A DNA stretch of 64,000 nucleotides, from contig FPJT01000002.1 of NCBI GenBank assembly GCA_900119535.1, positions 307,007 to 371,006 of the forward strand, in the 5' to 3' direction. This stretch comes from Ruminococcus sp. XPD3002 (GTDB taxonomy: Bacteria > Bacillota > Clostridia > Oscillospirales > Ruminococcaceae). Every line of letters starts with the position of its first letter. Positions within the stretch are counted from its first letter, which is position 1. Below, one piece after another: positions 9,201 through 17,551 of this stretch. The notes beneath the pieces are model-generated. The model did not search any database. It was not told the DNA's origin and saw only the letters and a list, made by a program, of their open reading frames with translations. The translations under genes were made by a program, and so were the position numbers.

Positions 9201-9932
9201 ATGAACCTTGATGAATTACTGAAAGCGGCTATCAAAGATCCTTCCAAGCGCTCATTGTTCCTGCAGACACTCATAAGAAGCGATGTTTATGTTATCTGCA
9301 AGAACCCCGTAAGACAGGAAAGGGGACGTGAAGAGGGCGGTATTCAGCTTGAGCTGATAACTATACAGAACCCCTATGGTGATGTGTTCATACCGTTCTT
9401 TACAAGTTATCGTGCCCTTCAGCAGTTCGCCAAGCGCTATGTGGACTGCTATAAGATAAACTGCCTGAGACTTTTCGACCTTATCCAGTCGGTGTCGGCA
9501 GTTCTCAATCCAAATTCATACGGCAAGGAGTTCTCTTCACAGGAGATAAAGAGCATCCTCATGATCGCACGTAATCTGAAGATAAAGGCGATCTCTTACA
9601 ACGAAGAGGAGACTATCACATACCGTCCGTGTGAGTATTCACTGGGACATATAACCAAGGCTGCGTCAAAGTTCCTTTCAAAGCAGCCGAATGTGGACCG
9701 TGCATTCATCATGGAAATGGTAAAGGGCTGCGAGAAGCCTCAGCTTCTGATCGTACTTGATATGATGGGCAGCACAAGAAAGCTGTTCGTACCGCTTTCC
9801 AAGTATCTTTCCAAGATGACGAAACCCAACGAGCATCTTTGCTTTATAAGCTATGAACAGGAAATGGGCAGAAAGGCGGCGGAGGCTGTCGAGCCCTTCT
9901 ATGTAAGGAAGAAGCGATATTTTGAGAAATGA
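9201..9932 (+). CDS. SseB-like protein
   Basis: 243 residues from the ATG at 9201, which follows GAAAGGAAG. The open frame extends 19 codons upstream without similarity. The N-terminal part (FLQTLIRSDVYVICKNP, then PYGDVFIPFFTS) matches the SseB N-terminal domain. The end (EPFYVRKKRYF) resembles the SseB C-terminal domain. The family is a serine-sensitivity enhancer of unclear mechanism. Here it lies between ruvA and ruvB, an uncommon insertion in this normally tight operon. A function in recombination is not supported by sequence. Confidence 0.72.
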   Translation: MNLDELLKAAIKDPSKRSLFLQTLIRSDVYVICKNPVRQERGREEGGIQLELITIQNPYGDVFIPFFTSYRALQQFAKRYVDCYKINCLRLFDLIQSVSAVLNPNSYGKEFSSQEIKSILMIARNLKIKAISYNEEETITYRPCEYSLGHITKAASKFLSKQPNVDRAFIMEMVKGCEKPQLLIVLDMMGSTRKLFVPLSKYLSKMTKPNEHLCFISYEQEMGRKAAEAVEPFYVRKKRYFEK

Positions 9933-9968
9933 TACCGTATCGGTCATAAAAGATAAGGAGGTGCGCCG

Positions 9969-11027
9969 ATGATACAGACAGAGGATATGGAATTTGCTCC
10001 GAGAGTCATAACTCCCGAAAACACAGTTGAAGACAGTGATATAGACGTAACTCTGCGCCCTCAGACACTCCACGAGTATATCGGTCAGGACAAGGTCAAG
10101 GAGAATCTGGCTATATATATCGAGGCGGCAAAGCGCCGAGGAGAACCCCTCGACCATGTGCTGCTCTACGGTCCTCCGGGACTGGGTAAGACTACGCTTT
10201 CAGGCATTATCGCCCATGAACTGGGAGTCAACCTGCGAGTTACAACAGGTCCCGCTATCGAGAAGCCCGGAGACCTCGTTTCACTTCTCACCAGCCTTTC
10301 GGATAACGATGTGCTCTTCATAGACGAGATACACCGCCTTTCCCGTGCGGTAGAGGAGATACTCTACCCTGCGCTGGAGGACAGAGTTATTGATATAATC
10401 ATAGGAAAAGGCCCTGCGGCACGTTCTATACGTATGGACCTCAAACCCTTTACCCTTATCGGTGCGACTACCCGTGCAGGCCAGCTCTCTGCCCCTCTCA
10501 GGGACAGATTCGGCGTTATACAGCGCCTTGAACTGTATACTACACCCCAGCTCACCGATATAATCCGCAGAAGCGCCATGATACTCTGCATACCATGTAC
10601 CGCAGACGGTGCTGAGGAGATAGCAGGACGTGCAAGAGGTACGCCGCGTATTGCCAACCGCCTTCTGAAGCGAGTGCGTGACTTTGCCGATGTCATGGGC
10701 GACGGACAGATAACAAAGGAGATAGCTTCGATCGCCCTCAGCCGTCTTGAGATAGATAACCTCGGACTGGACGGTCTTGACAGGCGTATGCTTGAAATGA
10801 TAATCCGCGGTTACGGCGGAGGTCCTGTGGGACTTGAAACCCTTGCTTCGGCTATAGGTGAAGAGTCCGTAACGCTTGAGGATGTCTGCGAACCGTTCCT
10901 TATGCAGCTCGGATTCCTGGGAAGAACTCCGAGGGGAAGAGTTGCTACAAAACTCGCTTACGAACACTTAGGATTCAAGCTCCCCGATCATTCGGACGGA
11001 GCCGGCGAGGGTCAGCTCTCGTTCTGA
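9969..11027 (+). CDS. ruvB: Holliday junction branch-migration ATPase RuvB
   Basis: 352 residues. AAA+ ATPase with Walker A GPPGLGKT at residues 68-75, Walker B with FIDEIHRLS, and the sensor segment GATTRAG. A C-terminal winged helix includes [10 protein letters not shown]. RuvB hexamers drive branch migration on the RuvA-bound junction. AAGGAGGTG precedes the ATG. The start 3 bases after this gene's stop couples the next gene to it. Confidence 0.97.
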   Translation: MIQTEDMEFAPRVITPENTVEDSDIDVTLRPQTLHEYIGQDKVKENLAIYIEAAKRRGEPLDHVLLYGPPGLGKTTLSGIIAHELGVNLRVTTGPAIEKPGDLVSLLTSLSDNDVLFIDEIHRLSRAVEEILYPALEDRVIDIIIGKGPAARSIRMDLKPFTLIGATTRAGQLSAPLRDRFGVIQRLELYTTPQLTDIIRRSAMILCIPCTADGAEEIAGRARGTPRIANRLLKRVRDFADVMGDGQITKEIASIALSRLEIDNLGLDGLDRRMLEMIIRGYGGGPVGLETLASAIGEESVTLEDVCEPFLMQLGFLGRTPRGRVATKLAYEHLGFKLPDHSDGAGEGQLSF

Positions 11028-11030
11028 GAT

Positions 11031-11558
11031 ATGTTAAAAGGCAGAAAAAAGAATTATACCCATAATACCGCTCTCAGCAGCGCCTTCCGCCACTTCCCCA
11101 TGATAAACGGGCAGGGACTGGGAGATATATCAAAGCTGAAATACGGTCTGTGTCATATGAGCTTCAACGGCTGCGAGGTAATATCGGTCTACAATGCGCT
11201 GGTTTACCTCGGTATACCGCAGCCTATAAACGAGATAGCTCTTTTCCTTGAACGCTATCGTGTGCTTATGGGCGTATTCGGATGCAGTCCCTACAAACTT
11301 GGAAAGGCTCTTGAAAAGTTCGGCGCACATTTCGAGAAACTCCGTGAAGTCGGGGATTCCGAGGCGTTCATCGTATCCTTCTGGACCGGCAGACGCTTTA
11401 TGTCCTCGATACATACTGTGTTCTGCGTAAGAACACATGGCGGTATAAAAGTATACAACAGATACAATAACTGTCCCACTATGCAGCTTTGCAGAACAAT
11501 GGAGGACGTCATAGGCAAAAAGCGTCCCATAGCTGTATACAGGATAATAAAGCCGTGA
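11031..11558 (+). CDS. small papain-like (C39-like) protein, function unknown
   Basis: 175 residues. No signal peptide is seen. The order of possible catalytic residues fits a papain-like fold: Cys in SFNGCEVISVYNALVYLG, His in SSIHTVFCV, and Asn in YNRYNN. The first segment, a Cys opening a helix after Asn-Gly, looks like C39-like peptidase folds. Whether it cleaves peptides is not known. It starts 3 bases after ruvB, so it is probably co-translated. The next gene is separated by a 147-bp inverted-repeat element. Confidence 0.6.
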   Translation: MLKGRKKNYTHNTALSSAFRHFPMINGQGLGDISKLKYGLCHMSFNGCEVISVYNALVYLGIPQPINEIALFLERYRVLMGVFGCSPYKLGKALEKFGAHFEKLREVGDSEAFIVSFWTGRRFMSSIHTVFCVRTHGGIKVYNRYNNCPTMQLCRTMEDVIGKKRPIAVYRIIKP

Positions 11559-11575
11559 TGCGGCTTGTAAATACT

Positions 11576-11722
11576 ATTGCTACGCCAATTAACTCTTGAA
11601 GAATTATAGCGAAGGACAGGCAGTGAAAGGCACAGGAATACTGTCTTATTCCAAGACTTTCTGACGAAGTATTTCGCTGTCAGGACAAGCAAGAAAATTC
11701 AAGAGTTAGTTGGTGGAGCAAT
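11576..11722 (+). repeat. 147-bp element with terminal inverted repeats, copy 1
   Basis: The ends form a 25-base inverted repeat with three mismatches, beginning ATTGCT and ending AGCAAT. The same element recurs at 40577-40736 and, diverged and inverted, at 48885-49044. Copy 1 lacks a 13-base internal segment present in the other two. It fills the gap between the papain-like gene and the GlmM-like gene, ending 18 bases before the latter's start. No reading frame is shared by all copies. It is either a miniature transposable element or a structured RNA/DNA element. Confidence 0.85.
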
Positions 11723-11740
11723 AAGGAAAGGAGTGTCATG

Positions 11741-13093
11741 ATGGGAAGATTATTCGGAAAAGACGGCATAAAAGGCCTTGCAGTCACCGAGCTTACCTGC
11801 GAACTGGCTGTTCAGATAGGACGTGCTGCCGCAGAAGTTCTTGCAGGTGACGGACACGAGTCGGCGAAAATACTCATAGGCAAGGATACAAGAAGTTCGG
11901 CTGATACCATTGAGGCGGCGCTTTGTGCGGGAATATGCTCGGCAGGCGTTGACGCTGAACTGCTTGGAATAGTACCTGCGCCTGCGGCGGCTTATCTTGC
12001 AAAGGAACGTGAAGCGGCAGGAAGCATCATGATTACTGCTTCCTACAGGAATGCCGAATTCAGCGGCATACGTTTCTTCTCTTCCGAGGGAAAAAGACTC
12101 GGACTAAGCGGCGAGGAGGAGATAGAACGCCTTGTTCTGGACGCTCCTCAGGAGATAGCTCCCATACCGCGAAGGAAGTACGGAAGCGTTATCCGCAGTG
12201 AATCGGCGATAGATGAGTATATCGACTATATAAAGACCGATGTGGGAGCAGACCTCAGCGGCATAAAGGTCGCAATAGACTGCGCAAACGGAAGCGCCTG
12301 CCGTACTGCAAGACGTGTATTTACCGAGCTTGGTGCGGATATAGTCCTTATGGGGAACCGTCCCGACGGCACAAATATAAACAAGGACTGCGGATGCACA
12401 TTCATAGAACCACTTATGGAATTCACCCGTTCCAACGGATGCAGTTGCGGTATCGCTCTTGACGGAAGCGGCGAGCGCTGTATAGCCGTGGACGAGAACG
12501 GCCGCATTATCGACGGCGACGAGATAATCGCTATCTGTGCAGGTCATATGAAGGAGAAAGGTCTCCTCAGACACAATACAATAGTAACAACATCAGCAAA
12601 TAATCTGGGACTTATGCAGTTTGCACGTTCCAATGATATATATACAGTGACTGCGCCTGCAAACGAGCGCAGTACCATACGCAAGCTCACAGAAGGCGAC
12701 TTCTGTATCGCAGGCGATCCGGGAGGATATATAGTCTTCCCCGATGTCATGCTTACGGGAGACGGTCAGCTTACTGCCGTGAAGCTGCTTGAAGTTCTTA
12801 AAGACTCGGGCAGACCGATGAGCGGTATCGCAGGAGTTGTAAAGAAAATACCTCAGGTGATGCTGAACGTCCGCATAGATCCCCGTGACAGGGAGATATG
12901 GAAGAATGACCGCACTATAACCCGTCTTATCGATGAATACGAGGGCATACTCGGCGATGACGGCAGAGTTATAGTACGTGAGATAAGCAGAGATTCACAG
13001 ATACGCATAATGGTAGAGGGCGAGGACTTCACTACCATCAACGCTATGGCTGTGCGTATCGCAGATACCATACGAGAGCGGTGCAGCCGCTGA
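11741..13093 (+). CDS. GlmM-like phosphohexomutase paralogue with altered active site
   Basis: 450 residues, the full GlmM length. It starts MGRLFGKDGIKG, close to the GlmM N-terminus MGRLFGTDGVRG, which favours the second of two adjacent ATGs. The catalytic Ser101 is kept in ITAS, but the following HNP is replaced by YRN. The metal loop DGDGDR has become DGSGER: Asp241 is kept, while positions 243 and 245 are Ser and Glu. The sugar loop GEQSGH reads GDPGGY. The phosphate loop RPSGTEP reads REISRDS. All four functional loops are therefore changed while length and fold segments stay. It is probably a pseudoenzyme or has another substrate; normal GlmM activity is unlikely. Confidence 0.85.
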   Translation: MGRLFGKDGIKGLAVTELTCELAVQIGRAAAEVLAGDGHESAKILIGKDTRSSADTIEAALCAGICSAGVDAELLGIVPAPAAAYLAKEREAAGSIMITASYRNAEFSGIRFFSSEGKRLGLSGEEEIERLVLDAPQEIAPIPRRKYGSVIRSESAIDEYIDYIKTDVGADLSGIKVAIDCANGSACRTARRVFTELGADIVLMGNRPDGTNINKDCGCTFIEPLMEFTRSNGCSCGIALDGSGERCIAVDENGRIIDGDEIIAICAGHMKEKGLLRHNTIVTTSANNLGLMQFARSNDIYTVTAPANERSTIRKLTEGDFCIAGDPGGYIVFPDVMLTGDGQLTAVKLLEVLKDSGRPMSGIAGVVKKIPQVMLNVRIDPRDREIWKNDRTITRLIDEYEGILGDDGRVIVREISRDSQIRIMVEGEDFTTINAMAVRIADTIRERCSR

Positions 13094-13110
13094 AAAAAGG
13101 AGAATAGTCT

Positions 13111-13977
13111 TTGAGAACAGCCGATAACTGGAAGGATTATACGATAATCGATACATCGGACGGGGAAAAGCTCGAAACATGGGGAAAAGTATCCCTTGTG
13201 CGCCCCGATCCGCAGATAATATGGAAAACAGACAGAACAGATCCCCTCTGGAGAAATGCTGACGGACACTATCACCGTTCATCTTCAGGCGGCGGAGAAT
13301 GGGAATTCCGCAAAAGGATACCCGATTCATGGAATATAAGCTACGGTCCGCTGAAATTCAATATACGTCCCACAGGCTTCAAGCATACGGGACTGTTCCC
13401 CGAACAGGCAGTGAACTGGGATCTTATGTCACATAAGATAAGAAACGCAGGCAGAGAGATAAACGTCCTCAACCTCTTTGCGTATACAGGCGGTGCAACA
13501 CTTGCCTGTGCCGAGGCAGGAGCTTCGGTCTGCCATGTGGACGCATCAAAGGGCATGGTACAGTGGGCGCGTGAAAACGCCTCTGTTTCGGGACTTTCCG
13601 ACAGACCTATCCGCTGGATAGTGGACGACTGCGAGAAGTTCATTGCCCGTGAGATACGCAGAGGACGCAAGTACGATGCCGTTATCATGGATCCTCCGAG
13701 CTACGGAAGAGGTCCGGGAGGAGAGGTCTGGAAGCTTGAAAACTGCGTTTATGACCTTGTAAAACTCTGCTCGGGCGTACTCTCCGACGATCCGCTATTT
13801 TTCCTGATAAACAGCTATACTACGGGACTTTCTCCCTCGGTAATGGGCTATATACTGGGAAGCGTACTTACCGACAAGTTCGGCGGAAAGGTAAGTTTTG
13901 ACGAGATAGGACTTCCCGTAAAGTCAACTGGAATGACACTTCCCTGCGGCGCTACCGCAATATGGGAGAAAAAATGA
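13111..13977 (+). CDS. class I SAM-dependent methyltransferase, RlmI/RlmK-like
   Basis: 288 residues from a TTG start preceded by AAAGGAG. The SAM-binding region reads NVLNLFAYTGGATLACAEAGA, with the acidic residue in HVDASKGMV. Motif IV is DPPSYGRG, typical of the rRNA cytosine or guanine methyltransferases of the RlmI/RlmK group. The PUA domain of RlmI is absent; the N-terminal 100 residues form a different domain with a WEFRKR segment. The likely substrate is rRNA, but that is inference. The stop overlaps the next start as ATGA. Confidence 0.78.
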   Translation: MRTADNWKDYTIIDTSDGEKLETWGKVSLVRPDPQIIWKTDRTDPLWRNADGHYHRSSSGGGEWEFRKRIPDSWNISYGPLKFNIRPTGFKHTGLFPEQAVNWDLMSHKIRNAGREINVLNLFAYTGGATLACAEAGASVCHVDASKGMVQWARENASVSGLSDRPIRWIVDDCEKFIAREIRRGRKYDAVIMDPPSYGRGPGGEVWKLENCVYDLVKLCSGVLSDDPLFFLINSYTTGLSPSVMGYILGSVLTDKFGGKVSFDEIGLPVKSTGMTLPCGATAIWEKK

Positions 13978-14744
13978 TGAGGATAATATCGGTATTGCTT
14001 CTTTCGGCAGTTCTGATCGTTTCTGCCGTATCCTGCGGAAAAGCTGAAAAACAGTCAGAAGAGACTGCGGCGGAGACCGCCTCTGCCGAGGACTATGTAT
14101 TTGATCCGATGGCAGGAATTGATATGACTGCTCAGGCGATACCCGAAACCGCGATCCCTGATGACTGGAAGGAGATAACCGACGGAAATATAGCTCTTAA
14201 GGTGCCTTCGGATATGGAGGGCAAAAGAATAAAATATGCTACAAGCGACAACGAAAACTATGTCATGTTCATGGGTGTTCAGGAATGGGAGCGGTATGAC
14301 GAGAGCTTTTCCGACGAGGAATATCCTCAGCTAAACGGAGAAAACCTCAGAAACGCCTTTGCGGACGTCGGTATAGAATTTGACGGCAGCCGCAGAGATC
14401 TTTACCGTGCGCTCCTCGAGACTACTTCGGCTGTCCGCACTGATGAAAATGCAGAAAGCTTTGAGACGATCGCACTTATGAAATCGCAGGTGCTCGGAAA
14501 TCTTTTCCCCGAAGTTTTTGTCAGCGAGACCGCAGACGGACCGGTCTATGTACTGATATTTCTCGGAGCGATGACTTCATACACTGATTTCAAGGACAGC
14601 TATGTTCCCGGTGAGCATACTGCTGCTTTGGTAGTTGCTTTCAGGGACGAAAATACAGAGTGTACCGCATTGATCCGCGGCAGCAGCTTTGATACGATGA
14701 TGAAAATGGCATCGTCGGTCAGACTTGCAGAACCTCTGGAATAA
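13974..14744 (+). CDS. lipoprotein of unknown function
   Basis: 256 residues from the ATG overlapping the previous stop. The signal peptide MMRIISVLLLSAVLIVSAVSC has a lipobox ending at Cys, so it should be a membrane-anchored extracellular lipoprotein. An acidic Glu/Ala linker follows. The mature domain contains SDNENYVMFMGVQEW and ends with a segment of strands. No family recognised. It sits 12 bases upstream of ecfA1, so it could be co-transcribed with the ECF module. Confidence 0.72.
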   Translation: MMRIISVLLLSAVLIVSAVSCGKAEKQSEETAAETASAEDYVFDPMAGIDMTAQAIPETAIPDDWKEITDGNIALKVPSDMEGKRIKYATSDNENYVMFMGVQEWERYDESFSDEEYPQLNGENLRNAFADVGIEFDGSRRDLYRALLETTSAVRTDENAESFETIALMKSQVLGNLFPEVFVSETADGPVYVLIFLGAMTSYTDFKDSYVPGEHTAALVVAFRDENTECTALIRGSSFDTMMKMASSVRLAEPLE

Positions 14745-14756
14745 TAAGGAAAAGCT

Positions 14757-15599
14757 ATGGAAAATATAATCGAAATCGAAGACCTTCATTTCTCCTACAA
14801 GGGCGACAGTGAAACTCCTGATGTGGAAGTTCTGAAGGGTATTGACCTTACAATAAAGAAGGGCGAGTTCGTGGCGGTACTGGGACATAACGGCTCGGGA
14901 AAATCCACGCTTGCCAAACACATCAATGCGATACTTCTCCCCACAAAGGGAAAGGTGCTTGTTGACGGTATAGATACGGCTGACGAGGATAAGCTCTTTC
15001 AGCTGAGACAGAAGGCGGGTATGGTGTTCCAGAACCCCGATAACCAGATAGTTTCCTCAATAGTTGAGGAGGACGTTGCCTTTGCACTTGAAAACCTCGG
15101 CGTTCCCTATGAGGAGATGCGCCGCCGTGTGGACGAGTCGCTGAAGGCTGTTAATATGTATGATTACAGACTCCACTCACCAAGCCAGCTTTCGGGCGGT
15201 CAGAAGCAGCGTATAGCCATTGCAGGCGTTATCGCAATGCAGCCCGAATGCATAATTCTCGACGAGCCTACTGCTATGCTGGATCCCCAGGGCAGAAAAG
15301 AAGTAATGTCCACGATCATGCGCATGAACCGTGAACAGGGCATAACAATAGTCCTTATAACACATTATATGGACGAGGCGGCGAAGTGCGGACGTGTTGT
15401 GGTAATGGACAAGGGCAGGGTAGTCCTTGATGATACGCCGAGAAAGGTCTTTTCACATGTTGAACAGGTAAAGGAGATCGGTCTTGACGTTCCGCAGGTC
15501 ACAGAGCTTGCGTGGGAGCTTCGCAGGGCAGGATACGACGTACCCGATGATATAATAACCGAGGAAGAATGCGTCGAAGCTATAAAGAAGCTCTTCTGA
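14757..15599 (+). CDS. ecfA1: energy-coupling factor transporter ATPase EcfA1
   Basis: 280 residues. Walker A is GHNGSGKST at about residues 43-51, the Q-loop lies in FQNPDNQI, the ABC signature is LSGGQKQR and Walker B is IILDEPTAMLDPQGR. The EcfA C-terminal domain is present (EIGLDVPQVTELA). It pairs with EcfA2 and EcfT to power uptake of vitamins or metals by interchangeable S components. No S component is encoded in the window. Confidence 0.93.
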   Translation: MENIIEIEDLHFSYKGDSETPDVEVLKGIDLTIKKGEFVAVLGHNGSGKSTLAKHINAILLPTKGKVLVDGIDTADEDKLFQLRQKAGMVFQNPDNQIVSSIVEEDVAFALENLGVPYEEMRRRVDESLKAVNMYDYRLHSPSQLSGGQKQRIAIAGVIAMQPECIILDEPTAMLDPQGRKEVMSTIMRMNREQGITIVLITHYMDEAAKCGRVVVMDKGRVVLDDTPRKVFSHVEQVKEIGLDVPQVTELAWELRRAGYDVPDDIITEEECVEAIKKLF

Positions 15600-15613
15600 A
15601 AGGAGAAACTGCT

Positions 15614-15841
15614 ATGAAATGTCCGTATTGCGGAAGAAACATGAAAAAGGGCTGTATACGCGGCGATGGAAGATCGGGCGTTACATGGGTGCCTGAAGAC
15701 GAAAAATACGGCGTTCTGGGACGTATGGGGTTAGAGGCAAATATCAGCGCAGCAGAGTCCGGCTTTTTCTGTTTCAAACTCAAAGGACATTACTGCGATG
15801 TCTGCGAAAAGCTCATAATAGATACACATATTTCGCTATGA
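15614..15841 (+). CDS. small zinc-ribbon protein within the ECF operon
   Basis: 75 residues from the ATG at 15614, which follows AAAGGAGAAACT. Two CxxC pairs, CPYCG at the N-terminus and CDVCE near the C-terminus, make a zinc ribbon. Similar small proteins occur as an uncharacterised PF20097-like family; that match is from memory. It lies between ecfA1 and ecfA2, which are normally adjacent, with 14 and 19 base gaps. A link to metal or vitamin uptake is possible but unproven. Confidence 0.75.
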   Translation: MKCPYCGRNMKKGCIRGDGRSGVTWVPEDEKYGVLGRMGLEANISAAESGFFCFKLKGHYCDVCEKLIIDTHISL

Positions 15842-15860
15842 TCAAAGGAGAATAGATAAA

Positions 15861-16724
15861 TTGGCTATCCTTGAAACTCAGGAACTTACATATACCTACA
15901 GTCAGGGCTCGCCCTTCGAGAAGACTGCTGTGGATCATGTAAACCTTAAAATAGAAGAAGGAGAAATGGTGGGCGTAATGGGCCATACAGGCTCGGGAAA
16001 ATCAACGCTCATACAGCATTTCAACGGTTTGCTCAAACCTACCTCGGGCAAGGTACTGCTTGAAGGCAGGGACATCTGGGAGAATAAGGACAAGATAAGA
16101 GATGTCCGCTTTCAGGTGGGACTTGTTTTCCAGTATCCCGAGTATCAGATTTTTGAAGAGACCGTATACAAAGATATAGCATTCGGTCCGAAGAATATGG
16201 GACTGGACGAGGCGGAGATAAAGCGCCGTGTCCTTGAAACGGCACACGATATCGGGCTTAAGGAGGAACTTCTGGACCGTTCACCCTTTGAGCTTTCGGG
16301 AGGTCAGAAGCGCCGTGTTGCTATCGCAGGCGTTATGGCTATGGAGCCGAAGGTGCTCATCCTTGACGAGCCTACAGCAGGTCTCGATCCTGCTGGACGT
16401 GACAAGATAATCAGCCATATAAAGACATATCACGAGCGCACAAAGAACACTATCCTCATAGTTTCCCACAGCATGGAGGATATTGCAGGCTTTGCGGACA
16501 AGATACTTGTAATGAGCAAGGCAAAGCTCTTCTGCTATGACGAGACGAAAAAGGTCTTTGCACGTTCCGAGGAGATATCGGAGATCGGTCTTGATGTTCC
16601 TCAGATAACAAAGGTGTTCATGGAACTGAAAAAACAGGGACTCGATTTCGGCAAAGAGGTCTACACCGTAGGCTACGCAAAGGACTTGCTTATCAGGCAG
16701 CTCAAAGGAAGAGAGGTGCGCTGA
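15861..16724 (+). CDS. ecfA2: energy-coupling factor transporter ATPase EcfA2
   Basis: 287 residues from a TTG codon 10 bases after AAAGGAG. Walker A GHTGSGKST at residues 41-49, Q-loop FQYPEYQIFEE, signature LSGGQKRR and Walker B LILDEPTAGLDPAGR are all present. The VFQYPEYQ form is characteristic of EcfA2, against VFQNPDNQ in EcfA1. It forms the heterodimeric ATPase of the ECF transporter. ecfT starts one base after its stop. Confidence 0.93.
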   Translation: MAILETQELTYTYSQGSPFEKTAVDHVNLKIEEGEMVGVMGHTGSGKSTLIQHFNGLLKPTSGKVLLEGRDIWENKDKIRDVRFQVGLVFQYPEYQIFEETVYKDIAFGPKNMGLDEAEIKRRVLETAHDIGLKEELLDRSPFELSGGQKRRVAIAGVMAMEPKVLILDEPTAGLDPAGRDKIISHIKTYHERTKNTILIVSHSMEDIAGFADKILVMSKAKLFCYDETKKVFARSEEISEIGLDVPQITKVFMELKKQGLDFGKEVYTVGYAKDLLIRQLKGREVR

Positions 16725-16725
16725 T

Positions 16726-17532
16726 TTGCTGAAGGATATAACTATCGGACAATACTTCCCGGGAGATAGTATCATTCACCGTCTCGATCCGAGATTCAAG
16801 ATAATCATAACCTTTATATACATACTCATGCTCTTTACGGGAAGCAACATTCTCTGTCTTACCGTCGGAGCTGTGTATACAGTAATGGCGATACTGCTTT
16901 CACGGATACCCTTTAAAATGTTCGTGAAGAGCGTCAGACCGCTTCTGCCGTTCCTTATCATAACGGCTTTGCTGAACCTCTTTCTCGTTGACAGCGGAGA
17001 TACCTATTTCCACTGGAAGTTCCTGAAAATAACCGAGGAAGGCGTTAATATCAGCGTATTCATGATAATAAGGATAGTTCTTCTCATAATGGGAAGCTCT
17101 CTCCTGACCTACACCACATCACCGATAACTCTTACGGACGCTATCGAAAGACTGCTTTCTCCGCTGAAGAAGCTTAAATTCCCCGTCCACGAGCTTGCGA
17201 TGATGATGTCTATCGCACTGAGATTCATTCCTACACTTATTGAGGAAACGGACAAGATAATGTCCGCACAGAAGGCAAGAGGTGCAGAGATAGACTCGGG
17301 AAGCTTTATGACCAGAGCAAGAAACATGATATCGATACTTGTACCGCTGTTCATATCATCCTTCCGAAGGGCGGATGAACTGGCAACGGCTATGGAATGC
17401 AGATGCTATAACGGCGGCGAAGGCAGAACACGTCTGCGTCAGCTGAAATCTTCCGCAAGAGATTATATAGCGCTTGCAGTAACGATAATATTCTATATAG
17501 CAGCTATTGTTGTTGCACATATATTAAAGTGA
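16726..17532 (+). CDS. ecfT: energy-coupling factor transmembrane subunit EcfT
   Basis: 268 residues from a TTG start. The N-terminal region GQYFPGDSIIHRLDPRFKI is typical of EcfT. It has about five to six membrane segments and two Ala-Arg-Gly-type coupling motifs, one in QKARGAEID and the other near MECRCYNGG, where the second is ECR instead of the usual Ala-Arg-Gly. It links the two ATPases to the S component. It ends the ECF module; the next gene begins 19 bases later. Confidence 0.92.
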   Translation: MLKDITIGQYFPGDSIIHRLDPRFKIIITFIYILMLFTGSNILCLTVGAVYTVMAILLSRIPFKMFVKSVRPLLPFLIITALLNLFLVDSGDTYFHWKFLKITEEGVNISVFMIIRIVLLIMGSSLLTYTTSPITLTDAIERLLSPLKKLKFPVHELAMMMSIALRFIPTLIEETDKIMSAQKARGAEIDSGSFMTRARNMISILVPLFISSFRRADELATAMECRCYNGGEGRTRLRQLKSSARDYIALAVTIIFYIAAIVVAHILK

Positions 17533-17551
17533 ACAAAGAAGGGATAATAAA

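Noticed and set aside
11576-11722. Target-site duplication at the three-copy element
   Set aside because: Flanks of the three copies show no consistent short direct repeat beyond AT-rich bases.
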